Shown here: positions 7,309-17,527 of the stretch, one piece after another
How positions within the stretch are numbered: the first letter of the stretch is position 1
Layout of the letters: each line of letters starts with the position of its first letter
NCBI RefSeq assembly: GCF_000016285.1
Contig: NC_011989.1
Span: 3,103,001 to 3,167,000, forward strand
Length of the DNA stretch: 64,000 nt
Source of the DNA: Allorhizobium ampelinum S4
GTDB taxonomy: Bacteria > Pseudomonadota > Alphaproteobacteria > Rhizobiales > Rhizobiaceae
Reading direction: 5' to 3'
Notes under the pieces: model-generated
The model's database searches: none
What the model saw: the letters and a program-made list of their open reading frames with translations, nothing else
What the model was told of the DNA's origin: nothing
Program-made: the position numbers and the translations under genes

Positions 7309-8451
7309 ATGCAGACTATTTTTGAAACATTGCAACATGCCGTCGCATGGATGCCGGATTGGGCTGTTTCCCTTTGCGTCCTGCTTCTTGCTTTTCTGGT
7401 GGGCATGTTAATTCAGCACTTCGGCTTCCGCATGCTGACGCGGCTGACGGAAAATCGCGATCTTTTCTGGCGCTCACTGGTGCAGCGCACCCGACGACCC
7501 TTGCGGCTTGCCATCCTGACCTGGACGCTCTCCATCGGCGTGACTGTCGCACCTCTAAGTGATGTGGCAGCCAATATCGTGCGCCATGCTTTGCTGCTGT
7601 GCTTCGTCATCGTTGTCGGATGGATGACCCGCACCGCCCTGCATATCTGGGTCACCGTCTATCTTCGCCGCTTCAAGCTTGATGCCGAAGACAATCTACT
7701 AGCCCGCAAGCATGTCACCCAATCCCGCATCATGGAAAGGGTGGCCGCTACCGGCATCGTCGCCCTCACCGCGGCAGCCGTTCTGATGTCTTTTCCGGCG
7801 GTGCGCCAATATGGGGTCAGCCTGCTGGCTTCGGCGGGTGTCGCGGGTATCGTTCTCGGTCTCGCCTTACAGCCGATGCTGAAAAATCTGTTTGCCGGGC
7901 TGCAATTGGCCATCACTCAGCCGATCCGCATCGATGACGCGCTGATTGTTGAAGGTGAGTTCGGTCATGTCGAGGAAATAACCGCCACCTATGTGGTGGT
8001 GAAGCTCTGGGATTGGCGAAGACTGGTCCTGCCGCTCAATTATTTCATCGAAAAACCTTTCCAGAACTGGACCCGCGAAGGGGCGGCGCTGATCGGCACG
8101 GTCATGCTCTACATGGACTATTCCGTTCCGGTCTCCACACTGCGCCGAAAAACCGAGGATATCGTCAGGTCAGCGCCGTTGTGGGATGGAAATGTCTTCA
8201 ACCTCGCCGTCACCGACCTGAAGGATCAGGTGATGGAAATTCGCATTCTGGTGTCCGCCGCCAGTGCCGGAAAGGCTTTCGACTTGCGCTGCTATGTGCG
8301 CGAAAAGCTGATGGACTTCATCCAGAAGGACTATCCCGATGCCCTGCCACGCCTGCGCATTCACCAGGAAAAGCCAGAGGCGTTGAAGGACGGGTCGATG
8401 TCACCGATCCAAGGCAGAGCGACCGCACGGTCGGAGAAGATAGACGCCTGA
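7309..8451 (+). CDS. Small-conductance mechanosensitive channel, MscS family
   Basis: About 380-aa inner-membrane channel expected to open on hypo-osmotic shock. There are four N-terminal hydrophobic segments, including LCVLLLAFLVGMLI and ALLLCFVIVVGWM, then the pore-lining helix GVSLLASAGVAGIVLGLALQ and PMLKNLFAGLQLAITQPIRI, the hallmark MscS sequence. The cytoplasmic beta domain (VEEITATYVVVKLWDWRRLV) follows. The frame is open from a GTG at 7222, but the ATG at 7309 is preferred because the intervening peptide does not resemble an MscS start; ribosome sites are weak at both. Not linked to neighbours. Confidence 0.85.
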   Translation: MQTIFETLQHAVAWMPDWAVSLCVLLLAFLVGMLIQHFGFRMLTRLTENRDLFWRSLVQRTRRPLRLAILTWTLSIGVTVAPLSDVAANIVRHALLLCFVIVVGWMTRTALHIWVTVYLRRFKLDAEDNLLARKHVTQSRIMERVAATGIVALTAAAVLMSFPAVRQYGVSLLASAGVAGIVLGLALQPMLKNLFAGLQLAITQPIRIDDALIVEGEFGHVEEITATYVVVKLWDWRRLVLPLNYFIEKPFQNWTREGAALIGTVMLYMDYSVPVSTLRRKTEDIVRSAPLWDGNVFNLAVTDLKDQVMEIRILVSAASAGKAFDLRCYVREKLMDFIQKDYPDALPRLRIHQEKPEALKDGSMSPIQGRATARSEKIDA

Positions 8452-8722
8452 CACCAGAGCGATCAACCGCCAACGGGAATGACCATTGTCTGCGATAATG
8501 GGCTTTTCAGCGCCATTTTTCACTCCCTTGCTGATCGAGAACGCAATCCTCTCCGATTCGTGGAATTATTCAGGTACCGCTGATGAAGCGCTTGGATGTT
8601 TTGCAGAAAAATGCAACAACCCCTTCACGCCAGACCCAGCACCAGGCTGGAGCGCTGCCACGCCTTTCGCCACACGATCCTTCTGGATTGCGGCTGCGCG
8701 CTTTCTGCAGAAAGGACCGAGA

Positions 8723-10150
8723 ATGACCGATAAAATCGTCCCCGTCATCATGGCAGGCGGCAAAGGCACACGGTTGTGGCCGCTATCGCGCGCCACCGCC
8801 GCCAAGCAGTTCCTGAAAGTGGTGGGCGAGGAAACGCTTTTTCAGTCCACCTTGCAGCGCGTCAGCGATACCAGTCTTTATGAAACGCCGTTGGTGGTGA
8901 CCAATGAGGAGTTTCGATTCCTGGTCGCCGAACAGGCCCGCGAACAGGGCGTGGCGCTATCAGGCATCCTGCTGGAGCCGGTGGCGCGCAACACGGCAGC
9001 CGCCATTGCCGTCGCCGCCCGCGTCGTTGCGGAACGATTCGGGCCTGATGCGGCCCTGCTCGTGCTGGCGTCCGACCACGCCATCACCGTCGATGCCGTC
9101 TATCTTGCCTCGATCACGGCTGCGGCCACCGCCGCACGGAGCGGCAAGCTCGTCACGTTCGGCATTACCCCCACAGAACCGGCCACCGGCTATGGCTATA
9201 TCGAACTGGGTGCCGATCTCGGTAACGGCGCCCATGCCGTCAGCCGTTTCGTCGAAAAGCCGGATGCACAAAAGGCACAGGCTCTGATCGATGCCGGAAA
9301 CTACTATTGGAACTCCGGCATGTTCCTGTTTTGCGCGACAAATATCATCGACGAACTGGAGCGCTACGCGCCAGAGGTGATGGCCGCCGCGACCGAGGCT
9401 GTCGCCAAGGCCACCAAGGATATCGATTTTATCCGGCTCAATACCGAGGCCTTTACCGCCGCACCGTCGATTTCCCTCGATTATGCGGTGATGGAAAAAA
9501 CCGCCAATGCCGCCGTCGTCCCCTCCGCCATCCAATGGTCGGATCTCGGCAGCTGGGACGCGGTGTGGAAGATCGGCGAAGCCGATGCCGACGGCAATGT
9601 CGTCAAGGGCAATGCCACCGTGCACAATACCCGCAATTCACTGGTTATCTCACGCAACAGTCATCTGGCCGTACAGGGCATGGACGGCGTCGCGGTGATT
9701 GCCAGCGAAGATGCCGTTTTTGTTGGTCGGTTGGACGAGGCCCAGGAAGTCGGCAATCTGGTCAAGCTTCTGGCCAGCGACAAGAAGACGGCAAACCTCA
9801 CCGAGACCCACCCGACCTCGCTGCGGCCCTGGGGCGGCTATACGTCGATCCTCAACGGTGACCGGTTCCAGGTGAAGCGGTTGTTCGTCCATCCTGAAAA
9901 GAAACTGTCGCTGCAAAAGCACTTCCATCGGTCCGAACACTGGATCTGCGTGCGCGGCACCGCCGAAGTAACGATCAACGACAAGGTGACCATGCTTTAT
10001 GAGAACCAGTCGATTTATATTCCGCAAGGGGCGGTGCATCGGCTCGGCAATCCCGGCAAGATCATGCTGGAAATGATCGAAATCCAGACCGGCTCCTACC
10101 TGGGTGAGGACGATATCGTCCGGCTGGTGGATGAGTTCGGTCGCACCTGA
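8723..10150 (+). CDS. manC: Mannose-1-phosphate guanylyltransferase / mannose-6-phosphate isomerase
   Basis: 475-aa bifunctional type II enzyme making GDP-mannose for polysaccharides; rhizobial homologues are also called noeJ or cpsB. The N-terminal nucleotidyltransferase has VPVIMAGGKGTRLWPLSR at the start, FVEKPD and NSGMFLF. The C-terminal cupin-type isomerase begins at PWGGYTSILNGDRFQVKRL (near 372) with metal-binding KHFHRSEHW. The frame is open 79 codons upstream, but ATG 8723 has AAAGGA at the right distance and gives the standard N-terminus. It sits 272 bp after the mscS gene and is followed by a hairpin terminator. Confidence 0.9.
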   Translation: MTDKIVPVIMAGGKGTRLWPLSRATAAKQFLKVVGEETLFQSTLQRVSDTSLYETPLVVTNEEFRFLVAEQAREQGVALSGILLEPVARNTAAAIAVAARVVAERFGPDAALLVLASDHAITVDAVYLASITAAATAARSGKLVTFGITPTEPATGYGYIELGADLGNGAHAVSRFVEKPDAQKAQALIDAGNYYWNSGMFLFCATNIIDELERYAPEVMAAATEAVAKATKDIDFIRLNTEAFTAAPSISLDYAVMEKTANAAVVPSAIQWSDLGSWDAVWKIGEADADGNVVKGNATVHNTRNSLVISRNSHLAVQGMDGVAVIASEDAVFVGRLDEAQEVGNLVKLLASDKKTANLTETHPTSLRPWGGYTSILNGDRFQVKRLFVHPEKKLSLQKHFHRSEHWICVRGTAEVTINDKVTMLYENQSIYIPQGAVHRLGNPGKIMLEMIEIQTGSYLGEDDIVRLVDEFGRT

Positions 10151-10195
10151 CGGGTTTAACGAGGTTGGACACGGCAGGCGGCTTGCCCTGACGTC

Positions 10196-10218
10196 ATGCT
10201 CGGTCTTGTGCCGAGCAT
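10196..10218 (+). terminator. Hairpin after manC
   Basis: Perfect 8-bp stem ATGCTCGG/CCGAGCAT with a 7-nt loop, 46 bp after the manC stop. No T-tract follows, so termination is only likely. Confidence 0.5.
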
Positions 10219-10433
10219 CTAACCTTGGCTGACCATTTGATACCGTCGAAAATTCCTACGCCAGAGCGTTTCGAGCAAAGGTGCCAACAACCGTGGGTCG
10301 GGCGACGGTTTGCAGCCTGCCAAATCACTGCCCAACAAATTCCCAAGAAGCTGACTTGCTTTATTTCTGTGCATTGCACAAGATCAGGCACAATCAGAAT
10401 GGCATTAGGTCCGGACCACGGACGAGGGGTTTC

Positions 10434-13400
10434 ATGGCGATCAAGGCAAGCATTTATCATCTCACCCATTATAAATATGACACGCCGATCCGCCTGGGGC
10501 CGCAGATCATTCGCCTGAAACCGGCGGCCCATTCCAGAACAAAGGTTCTGAGCCACTCCCTCAAGGTCACGCCCGAAAATCACTTCGTCAATCTCCAGCA
10601 GGACCCCTACGGCAACTATCTGGCCCGTTTCGTGTTTCCCGATCCGGTCACCGAGTTCAAGATCGAAGTCGATCTCACCGCCGATATGAGCATCTACAAT
10701 CCCTTCGATTTCTTCACGGAGGAAGAGGCCGTTACCTGGCCGTTCGAATACCCGGAGGATATCCGCGAGGATCTGGCGATCTACAAAAAACCGGAGCCGG
10801 ACAGCCCCGCCCTCGATTCCTATCTCAAGACCCTGGACATGACGCCGGGCCAAGGCACGGTCGATATGATCGTCGCGCTCAATGCCCGCCTGCAAAGCGA
10901 AATCGGCTATGTCATCCGCCTGGAGCCGGGCGTGCAGACACCGGATGAAACGCTGACCTCGGCGCGTGGCTCCTGCCGAGATACCAGCTGGCTGCTGGTG
11001 CAGATTCTCCGGCATCTGGGCATTGCCGCCCGCTTCGTCTCCGGCTATCTGATCCAGCTGAAGCCGGATCTGGAAGCGCTGGATGGCCCCTCCGGCACCA
11101 AGGTGGATTTCACCGACCTGCATGCCTGGGCGGAAGCCTATATTCCCGGCGCCGGCTGGATCGGCCTGGACCCGACCTCCGGCCTGATGACCGGCGAAAG
11201 CCATATTCCACTGGCCGCCACACCGCATTACAAAAACGCCGCCCCGATTTCCGGCGGCTATTTCGGGCAAGCCAAGACCGATTTCGACTTTGATATGAAG
11301 GTGACACGGGTTGCCGAGCATCCGCGCATCACCAAGCCGTTTTCCGATGAAAGCTGGGAAGCACTGAACGCGCTTGGCCTGAAGGTCGATGGCGATCTGA
11401 AGGCCCATGACGTGCGCCTGACCATGGGCGGCGAACCGACCTTCGTGTCGATCGACGATTTCCAGTCGGCGGAATGGAATACCGATGCGGTTGGCCCGAC
11501 CAAGCGGGCGCTGGCCGATCAGTTGATCCGCAAGCTGCGTACCCGCTTTGCCCCCGGCGGCTTCCTGCATTACGGGCAGGGTAAATGGTATCCGGGTGAA
11601 AGCCTGCCACGCTGGACCTTCTCGCTCTACTGGCGCAAGGACGGCAAGCCGATCTGGCATAATCCGGACCTGATTGCCACGGAGACAGCCGATACCAATG
11701 TGAGCCATGAGCAGGCCCAGGCGCTGATGGCCGGCATTGCCACCGAGCTGGAGATCGAGCCTGACATGATCCTCCCGGCCTATGAAGATCCCGCAGCCTG
11801 GATCATCAAGGAAGGCAGCCTGCCGGAAAATGTCGATCCGTCCAATTCCAAGCTGGAAAGCCCCGAAGAGCGCGCCCGCATCGCCAAGGTGTTCGAGCGC
11901 GGCTTGACGATCCCGACCGGCTATATCCTGCCGGTCCAGGCCTGGAACGCCAAGGCCAGCGGTCGGCGCTGGATCAGCGAGAAATGGCGCACCCGGCGCG
12001 GCAAGATCTTCCTGATTCCAGGCGACAGTCCCGTTGGCTTTCGCATGCCGCTCGGCACCCTGCCCTATGTGCCACCCTCGCAATATCCCTATATTCACAC
12101 GGCGGACCCATCCATCCCACGCACACCGCTGCCGGATTTCGGCCCGGATGCCCGCGAAGGCCGGGCGCTGTCGGAAGCCTCGCGCAAAACCAGCGACGCC
12201 CAGCAGGACCGCAACGAACAGAATATTGCCGGCTCAACCGGTGACATAACCGGCGCCGTGCGCACCGCCATGAGCGTCGAGCCGCGTGATGGCCGGCTCT
12301 GCGTGTTCATGCCGCCGGTGGAGCGGATCGAGGACTATCTGGAACTGGTAGCCGCCGCCGAGACCGCTGCGCACAATCTCGGCCTGCCGATCCACATCGA
12401 AGGCTATGCCCCACCGCAAGACGAGCGCATCAATGTCATCCGCGTCGCCCCCGATCCTGGGGTTATCGAGGTCAACATCCACCCCGCCGATAGCTGGCAG
12501 GATTGCGTGGCCACCACCGATATCATCTATGAAGAGGCCCGCCAGACGCGGCTTGGCGCCGATAAGTTCATGATCGATGGCCGCCATACCGGCACCGGCG
12601 GCGGCAACCATGTGGTGGTTGGCGGCGCCAATCCCGGCGACAGCCCGTTCCTGCGCCGCCCGGATCTGCTGAAAAGCCTGGTCCTGCATTGGCAGCGCCA
12701 TCCGGCTTTGTCCTATATGTTCTCGGGCATGTTTATCGGCCCGACCAGCCAGGCGCCACGCTTTGACGAGGCCCGCCATGATACGCTCTATGAGCTGGAA
12801 ATTGCGCTGGCCCAGATCCCCATGCCAGACAGTGGCGCGGCCCCGCCTTTGCCCTGGCTGGTCGACCGGCTATTTCGCAACCTGCTGACCGATGTCACCG
12901 GCAATACGCATCGCTCGGAAATCTGCATCGACAAGCTGTTTTCGCCTGACGGTCCAACGGGGCGGCTGGGTCTGGTTGAATTCCGTGGCTTTGAAATGCC
13001 ACCGAATGCCCGCATGTCGCTGGCCCAGCAATTGCTGGTGCGGGCGCTGATCGCCAGGTTCTGGAAGAACCCGATCGGTGGAAATTTCGTGCGCTGGGGC
13101 ACGGCATTGCACGACCGCTTCATGCTGCCGCATTATCTCTGGCAGGATTTTCTCGAAGTGTTGTCAGACCTGCGCGAACACGGCTTCGACTTCAAGCCGG
13201 AATGGTTTGCCGCCCAGCTGGAATTCCGCTTCCCCTTCGTCGGACAGGTAGAATACGAAGACAGCAAACTGGAGCTGCGCCAGGCGCTGGAGCCCTGGCA
13301 TGTGATGGGCGAGGAAGGTGCCATCGGCGGTACGGTGCGCTATGTCGATAGTTCCGTTGAGCGTTTACAGGTCAAGCTGGAGACCGCCAATCCCGAGCGC

Positions 13401-13778
13401 TACACCATTGCCTGCAATGGCCGCCGTCTGCCGCTGAAGAAAAGCGGCACAAATGGCGTGGCCGTCGCCGGTGTTCGCTACAAGGCCTGGCAACCGGCAT
13501 CAGGCCTGCATCCGGTCCTGCCTGTAAACACACCGCTAACATTCGACGTTTATGATATATGGACAGGGCGGTCGATCGGTGGTTGTGTGTATCATGTCGC
13601 GCATCCCGGTGGTCGCAGTTATGATACTTTCCCTGTGAATGGCAATGAAGCGGAGGCTAGGCGGCTTGCGCGGTTCGAACCCTGGGGCCATACAGCCGGA
13701 TCGTATCCGCTGTGGCCGGAAGCCGTCTCGCCGGAATTTCCGCACACATTGGATTTGCGGCGACCACATGGGATCTAA
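10434..13778 (+). CDS. Large transglutaminase-like protein with DUF2126 domain
   Basis: 1114-aa protein. The N-terminal third is a bacterial transglutaminase/cysteine-protease fold with a full triad: Cys181 in [10 protein letters not shown], His230 in DLHAWAEAY and Asp246 in [10 protein letters not shown]. The remaining 800 or so residues are the DUF2126 region ([17 protein letters not shown] near 325, [19 protein letters not shown] near 716, [16 protein letters not shown]), related to glutamine-synthetase/ATP-grasp amidoligase folds. It is the first gene of an operon with an ATP-grasp/alpha-E protein and a second transglutaminase, a set predicted by comparative genomics to make and trim peptide tags or amide bonds. 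The start at 10434 has GAGGGG before it; the upstream open frame is discarded. Confidence 0.87.
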   Translation: MAIKASIYHLTHYKYDTPIRLGPQIIRLKPAAHSRTKVLSHSLKVTPENHFVNLQQDPYGNYLARFVFPDPVTEFKIEVDLTADMSIYNPFDFFTEEEAVTWPFEYPEDIREDLAIYKKPEPDSPALDSYLKTLDMTPGQGTVDMIVALNARLQSEIGYVIRLEPGVQTPDETLTSARGSCRDTSWLLVQILRHLGIAARFVSGYLIQLKPDLEALDGPSGTKVDFTDLHAWAEAYIPGAGWIGLDPTSGLMTGESHIPLAATPHYKNAAPISGGYFGQAKTDFDFDMKVTRVAEHPRITKPFSDESWEALNALGLKVDGDLKAHDVRLTMGGEPTFVSIDDFQSAEWNTDAVGPTKRALADQLIRKLRTRFAPGGFLHYGQGKWYPGESLPRWTFSLYWRKDGKPIWHNPDLIATETADTNVSHEQAQALMAGIATELEIEPDMILPAYEDPAAWIIKEGSLPENVDPSNSKLESPEERARIAKVFERGLTIPTGYILPVQAWNAKASGRRWISEKWRTRRGKIFLIPGDSPVGFRMPLGTLPYVPPSQYPYIHTADPSIPRTPLPDFGPDAREGRALSEASRKTSDAQQDRNEQNIAGSTGDITGAVRTAMSVEPRDGRLCVFMPPVERIEDYLELVAAAETAAHNLGLPIHIEGYAPPQDERINVIRVAPDPGVIEVNIHPADSWQDCVATTDIIYEEARQTRLGADKFMIDGRHTGTGGGNHVVVGGANPGDSPFLRRPDLLKSLVLHWQRHPALSYMFSGMFIGPTSQAPRFDEARHDTLYELEIALAQIPMPDSGAAPPLPWLVDRLFRNLLTDVTGNTHRSEICIDKLFSPDGPTGRLGLVEFRGFEMPPNARMSLAQQLLVRALIARFWKNPIGGNFVRWGTALHDRFMLPHYLWQDFLEVLSDLREHGFDFKPEWFAAQLEFRFPFVGQVEYEDSKLELRQALEPWHVMGEEGAIGGTVRYVDSSVERLQVKLETANPERYTIACNGRRLPLKKSGTNGVAVAGVRYKAWQPASGLHPVLPVNTPLTFDVYDIWTGRSIGGCVYHVAHPGGRSYDTFPVNGNEAEARRLARFEPWGHTAGSYPLWPEAVSPEFPHTLDLRRPHGI

Positions 13779-14009
13779 GCATGTCGCGTAAAAGTGTGAA
13801 ACGGTTTTACGGCAACGACATGCTTCAGCAAGAAAGCATGTCGCGTAAAAGTGTGCAGCGGTTTTACGAAGACGACATGCGTCAGCAAGAAAGCATGTCG
13901 CGTAAAAGTGCCTAGCGGTTTTACGGAGACGACATGCGTCAACAAGAAGCCATGTCGTTCCGGTAAACATGCGAAACCGTTTTACGAGAATGACATGCTT
14001 CGGCAGGAA
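13778..14009 (+). repeat. Tandem array of four 57-61 bp palindromic repeats
   Basis: Three near-identical 57-bp units (13778-13834, 13835-13891, 13892-13948) and a decayed fourth (13949-14009) fill the whole gap between the large transglutaminase and the next gene. In each good unit CATGTCG plus CGTAAAA pair with TTTTACG plus CGACATG, so each folds as one long hairpin. The first unit begins at the last base of the upstream stop codon and the last ends at the A of the next start codon. The first three units are also open as 19-residue peptide repeats (MSRKSVKRFYGNDMLQQES), but this looks incidental. Confidence 0.88.
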
Positions 14010-16429
14010 TGAAGATGACCAAGCGTACGGCCATGGAGATGGACAGGCTGGAGAAGGACCCCGGAGCGGCGTTTGCCGATGGCTATCGGTCCTTGCCCGG
14101 TGCCGCCGATGAAATGCTGGACCGGGACGGCAATATCCGTCCGGTCTGGCAGACTTTCGTCGCCGCCATCAACGGCATGGATGAAGAGCAATTGCACGAG
14201 CGCTTTGCCCGTGCCGACCGCTATCTGCGCGATGCCGGGGTCTTCTATCGTGCCTATGGGTCTGCCGGTCCCACCGAGCGGGCCTGGCCGTTCTCCCATA
14301 TTCCGGTGCTGATCGCCGATGCCGAATGGCAGGTTCTGGCGCGCGGCCTGGTGCAGCGGGCCGAATTGCTGGAACAGGTTGTCACCGATATCTACAGCGA
14401 TAACAGGCTGGTGCAGGAAGGCTTCATTCCGCCGGCACTGATTGCCGCCAATGGCGAATTTCTGCGGCCTCTGGTCGGGGTGAAACCAGCAGGTGGCCAT
14501 TACCTGCATTTCTGTTCCTTCGAGATCGGCCGTGGGCCAGATGGCGCCTGGTGGGTGCTGGCCGACCGCACCCAGGCACCTTCTGGCGCGGGCTTTGCGC
14601 TGGAAAACCGGGTGGCGACGGCGCGGGCCTTTTCCGATATCTATGCCGAAACCCATGTCCACCGGCTTGCCTCGTTCTTCGGGGCATTTCGTGATGCGCT
14701 TCAGGGCCACAAACAAAGCCCTGATGACCGGATCGCCGTGCTGTCCCCCGGCCCGGCCAATGAAACCTATTTCGAACACGCCTATATCGCCCGCTATCTC
14801 GGCATCATGCTGCTGGAGGGCGAGGATCTGACCGTTGTCAACGGCAAGGTGATGGTGCGCACCGTGGCCGGGCTGAAGCCGATCGGGGTGCTCTGGCGTC
14901 GTCTGGATGCGGCCTTTGCCGATCCGCTGGAACTGAACCAACTCAGCCATATCGGCACACCGGGCGTGGTGCAGGCGCTGCGCAACCAGGCGGTCACTTT
15001 CGTCAACGCGCTCGGCTCCGGCATTCTCGAAACCCGGGCGCTGATGGCCTTCCTGCCGACCATCTGTCGGCATCTGCTGGGTGAGGACCTGTTGTTGCCC
15101 TCAATTGCCACCTGGTGGTGCGGGCAAAAACAGGAACGCGACCATGTCGCCCACAATATCGAGAAAATGGTGATCGGTCCGGCCTATTCCCGCCAGCCGT
15201 TTTTCGACGACAACAGGCAATCGGTGCTCGGCGCGACCTTGCGGGAAACCGCCCAGCACTCGATTGCCAGCTGGCTGGAAACCGACGGCGCCAAGCTGGT
15301 CGGTCAGGAAGCCGTGACGCTCTCCACCACCCCCGCCATGGTCGATGGTAGACTGCAACCGAGGCCGATGAGCTTGCGGGTGTTTGCGGCACGCACCAAG
15401 GACGGCTGGCAGATCATGCCGGGCGGGTTTGGGCGGATCGGCAGCGGCAGCGATGTGGCGGCGATGGCCATGCAGGCCGGCGGGTCTGCCGCCGATGTGT
15501 GGATCGTTTCCGAAAAGCCGGTCGAGCGGATCACGCTGCTGCCAGCCGAAGAACAATTTACCCGCAACATGCCAGGCAGCCTGCCCAGCCGCGCCGCCGA
15601 CAACCTGTTCTGGCTTGGTCGCTATATCGAGCGGGCCGAAGGGGCGCTGCGAATCCTTCGTGCCTGGAATGCCCGCTTTGCCGAAACAGCTGATCCGAAA
15701 CAGCCGCTTCTGGCCTTTGTCAGCGAATATCTGGAAGCACTGGACATCAATACAGACCAGGGCGTGCCGGAAAGCCTGCTCGGCAATATCAACAGCGCGG
15801 TCTATTCCGCCAGCAATATCCGCGACCGGTTCTCGCCGGATGGCTGGCTGGCGCTGAATGATCTGGCCAAGACCGCGCGCCGCTTTCACGAAAAGATCAA
15901 GCCGGGCGACGACGCCTCGCATGCCATGACCATCCTGCTGCGCAAGCTGGCGGGTTTTGCCGGTCTGGTGCATGAAAACATGTATCGCTTCACCGGCTGG
16001 CGCTTCCTCGCCATCGGCCGCTATCTGGAACGCGGTATGCATATGACCCGGTTGCTTGGCCATATGGCGGGGCAGGACGCACCAGACGGGGCGCTCGACA
16101 TGCTGCTGGAGATTGGCGACAACGTCATGACCCATCGGCGGCGCTATAACGTCAACACCGCCCACCTGACCGTGACCGATCTTCTGGCGCTCGACCCGCT
16201 CAACCCGCGCTCCATCCTGTTTCAACTCAACGAGATCCACAACGAAGTGGAACAATTGCCCAATGCCAAGGTCAACGGCCAGATGTCGCGATTCCTGCGC
16301 GAAACCGTCCGGCTGCACTCAAGCGTGGCGGTAATGACACCGGAAATGATGACGCCTGATATCTACAATCATCTGGAAAAAGAACTGGAATTGCTGTCAG
16401 ATCTTTTGGCGCAAACCTACCTCGGATGA
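14009..16429 (+). CDS. Circularly permuted ATP-grasp protein fused to alpha-E domain
   Basis: 806-aa fusion. Residues about 40-490 are the circularly permuted ATP-grasp fold (former DUF404/DUF407), seen in RAYGSAGPTERAWPFSHIPV, FCSFEIGRGPDGAWWVLADR and the MVRTVAGLKPIGVLWRRLD segment. From about 520 SRAADNLFWLGRYIERAE opens the all-helical alpha-E (DUF403) domain. In many bacteria these are two adjacent genes; here they are one polypeptide. Its partners upstream and downstream are transglutaminases, which suggests an ATP-dependent peptide-bond-forming enzyme with matching peptidases. The start is uncertain because the repeat array abuts it: ATG at 14009 or the in-frame ATG at 14015. Confidence 0.87.
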   Translation: MKMTKRTAMEMDRLEKDPGAAFADGYRSLPGAADEMLDRDGNIRPVWQTFVAAINGMDEEQLHERFARADRYLRDAGVFYRAYGSAGPTERAWPFSHIPVLIADAEWQVLARGLVQRAELLEQVVTDIYSDNRLVQEGFIPPALIAANGEFLRPLVGVKPAGGHYLHFCSFEIGRGPDGAWWVLADRTQAPSGAGFALENRVATARAFSDIYAETHVHRLASFFGAFRDALQGHKQSPDDRIAVLSPGPANETYFEHAYIARYLGIMLLEGEDLTVVNGKVMVRTVAGLKPIGVLWRRLDAAFADPLELNQLSHIGTPGVVQALRNQAVTFVNALGSGILETRALMAFLPTICRHLLGEDLLLPSIATWWCGQKQERDHVAHNIEKMVIGPAYSRQPFFDDNRQSVLGATLRETAQHSIASWLETDGAKLVGQEAVTLSTTPAMVDGRLQPRPMSLRVFAARTKDGWQIMPGGFGRIGSGSDVAAMAMQAGGSAADVWIVSEKPVERITLLPAEEQFTRNMPGSLPSRAADNLFWLGRYIERAEGALRILRAWNARFAETADPKQPLLAFVSEYLEALDINTDQGVPESLLGNINSAVYSASNIRDRFSPDGWLALNDLAKTARRFHEKIKPGDDASHAMTILLRKLAGFAGLVHENMYRFTGWRFLAIGRYLERGMHMTRLLGHMAGQDAPDGALDMLLEIGDNVMTHRRRYNVNTAHLTVTDLLALDPLNPRSILFQLNEIHNEVEQLPNAKVNGQMSRFLRETVRLHSSVAVMTPEMMTPDIYNHLEKELELLSDLLAQTYLG

Positions 16430-17322
16430 GCAAAGACATATCGATGCTGTACGATCTGACACTGCATATGGGCTATGATTACGATGTGGCCGCCGCTGGT
16501 GGACGCCATATCCTGCGCATCATGCCGATCTCGCTGCCGGAGCGGCAAAGGCTGATTGCCGGTTCGATTTCCATCGAGCCGCAGCCGGATGAACGGACCG
16601 GTTTTGCCGATTTTTTCACGCATCCCGCCACGACTTTCGCCTATCGCTCTTCCCATGACACACTGGATATCCGCCTTCAGGCTCGTATCCAGGTGGATAG
16701 CCAACCGTTCACTGCGGATTTTTCGCCACTGCTCGAACGGCTAGCCGTCGAGCTTTTCGAATATTGGTCGCTGGAGCCAGCCTCCCCGCATCATTTCACC
16801 GGATCGAGCCCACGGCTGCCTGAAAACCCCGATATTGCCGCCTATGCCCGCTCCATCGTGAAGCCCGGCATGACCGTGCGCCAGATTGCCGAACAACTTT
16901 GCGCCCGCATCCACAAGGATTTCAAATACGACCCCAAGGCCACCACTGTCGATACCACCCCGAAACAGGCCTTTGCGCTGAAAAAGGGCGTCTGCCAGGA
17001 TTTTTCCCATATCATGATCGTGGCGCTGCGCAGCCTCGGCATTCCCGCGGGCTATGTCAGCGGATTCCTGCGCACCATTCCGCCGCCGGGCAAGGAACGG
17101 CTGGCAGGCGCCGACGCCATGCATGCCTGGGTCAGGGTATGGTGCGGCAAAACCGTCGGCTGGGTCGAGCTGGACCCGACCAATGATATTGCCGCCGGCA
17201 CCGACCACGTCGTCGTCGCCTATGGCCGTGACTATTCCGATGTCGCACCCGTCATCGGCGTGCTGAAAGGCTATGGCAATCACACGACCGTCCAGGCGGT
17301 GGACCTGATTCCGATTGGCTGA
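16426..17322 (+). CDS. Transglutaminase-like cysteine peptidase, operon partner
   Basis: 298 aa. The start overlaps the preceding stop by ATGA, implying translational coupling. An N-terminal beta domain (bacterial transglutaminase N) is followed by the catalytic core with Cys190 in KKGVCQDFSH, His233 in DAMHAWVRVW and Asp250 in GWVELDPTND, all intact. No signal peptide, so cytoplasmic. Together with the other two genes it forms the conserved transglutaminase/ATP-grasp/alpha-E set; its likely role is hydrolysis or transfer on the product of the ATP-grasp enzyme. No substrate has been established to my knowledge. Confidence 0.9.
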   Translation: MSKDISMLYDLTLHMGYDYDVAAAGGRHILRIMPISLPERQRLIAGSISIEPQPDERTGFADFFTHPATTFAYRSSHDTLDIRLQARIQVDSQPFTADFSPLLERLAVELFEYWSLEPASPHHFTGSSPRLPENPDIAAYARSIVKPGMTVRQIAEQLCARIHKDFKYDPKATTVDTTPKQAFALKKGVCQDFSHIMIVALRSLGIPAGYVSGFLRTIPPPGKERLAGADAMHAWVRVWCGKTVGWVELDPTNDIAAGTDHVVVAYGRDYSDVAPVIGVLKGYGNHTTVQAVDLIPIG

Positions 17323-17527
17323 CGAGGCAAGTGTCGCCTCCGTTTCAACCGCACTATTTCAGGAATAGGTTGCATTTGAGCAACCCCATTAAGCCAGTTG
17401 CAAGCAGTGTGTCCTATCAATTCCTCAGCAGCGATGCGGATCGTCAAGCCACGGTCCTGTTGCAGGAAACACGACCGTGTGCTTTCGTTTCGTTGAAGAG
17501 ATGACAAGTGCCGGATCAACGTCACGG

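Noticed and set aside
10194..12098. 634-codon minus-strand frame
   Set aside because: Lies antisense to the large transglutaminase gene and shows no family motif; long antisense frames are common at this GC content.
13778..14009. CRISPR array
   Set aside because: The units are contiguous with no spacers, each is itself a long palindrome, and no cas gene is present.
15101..16318. 405-codon minus-strand frame
   Set aside because: Antisense to the ATP-grasp/alpha-E gene, which is supported by motifs and operon context.
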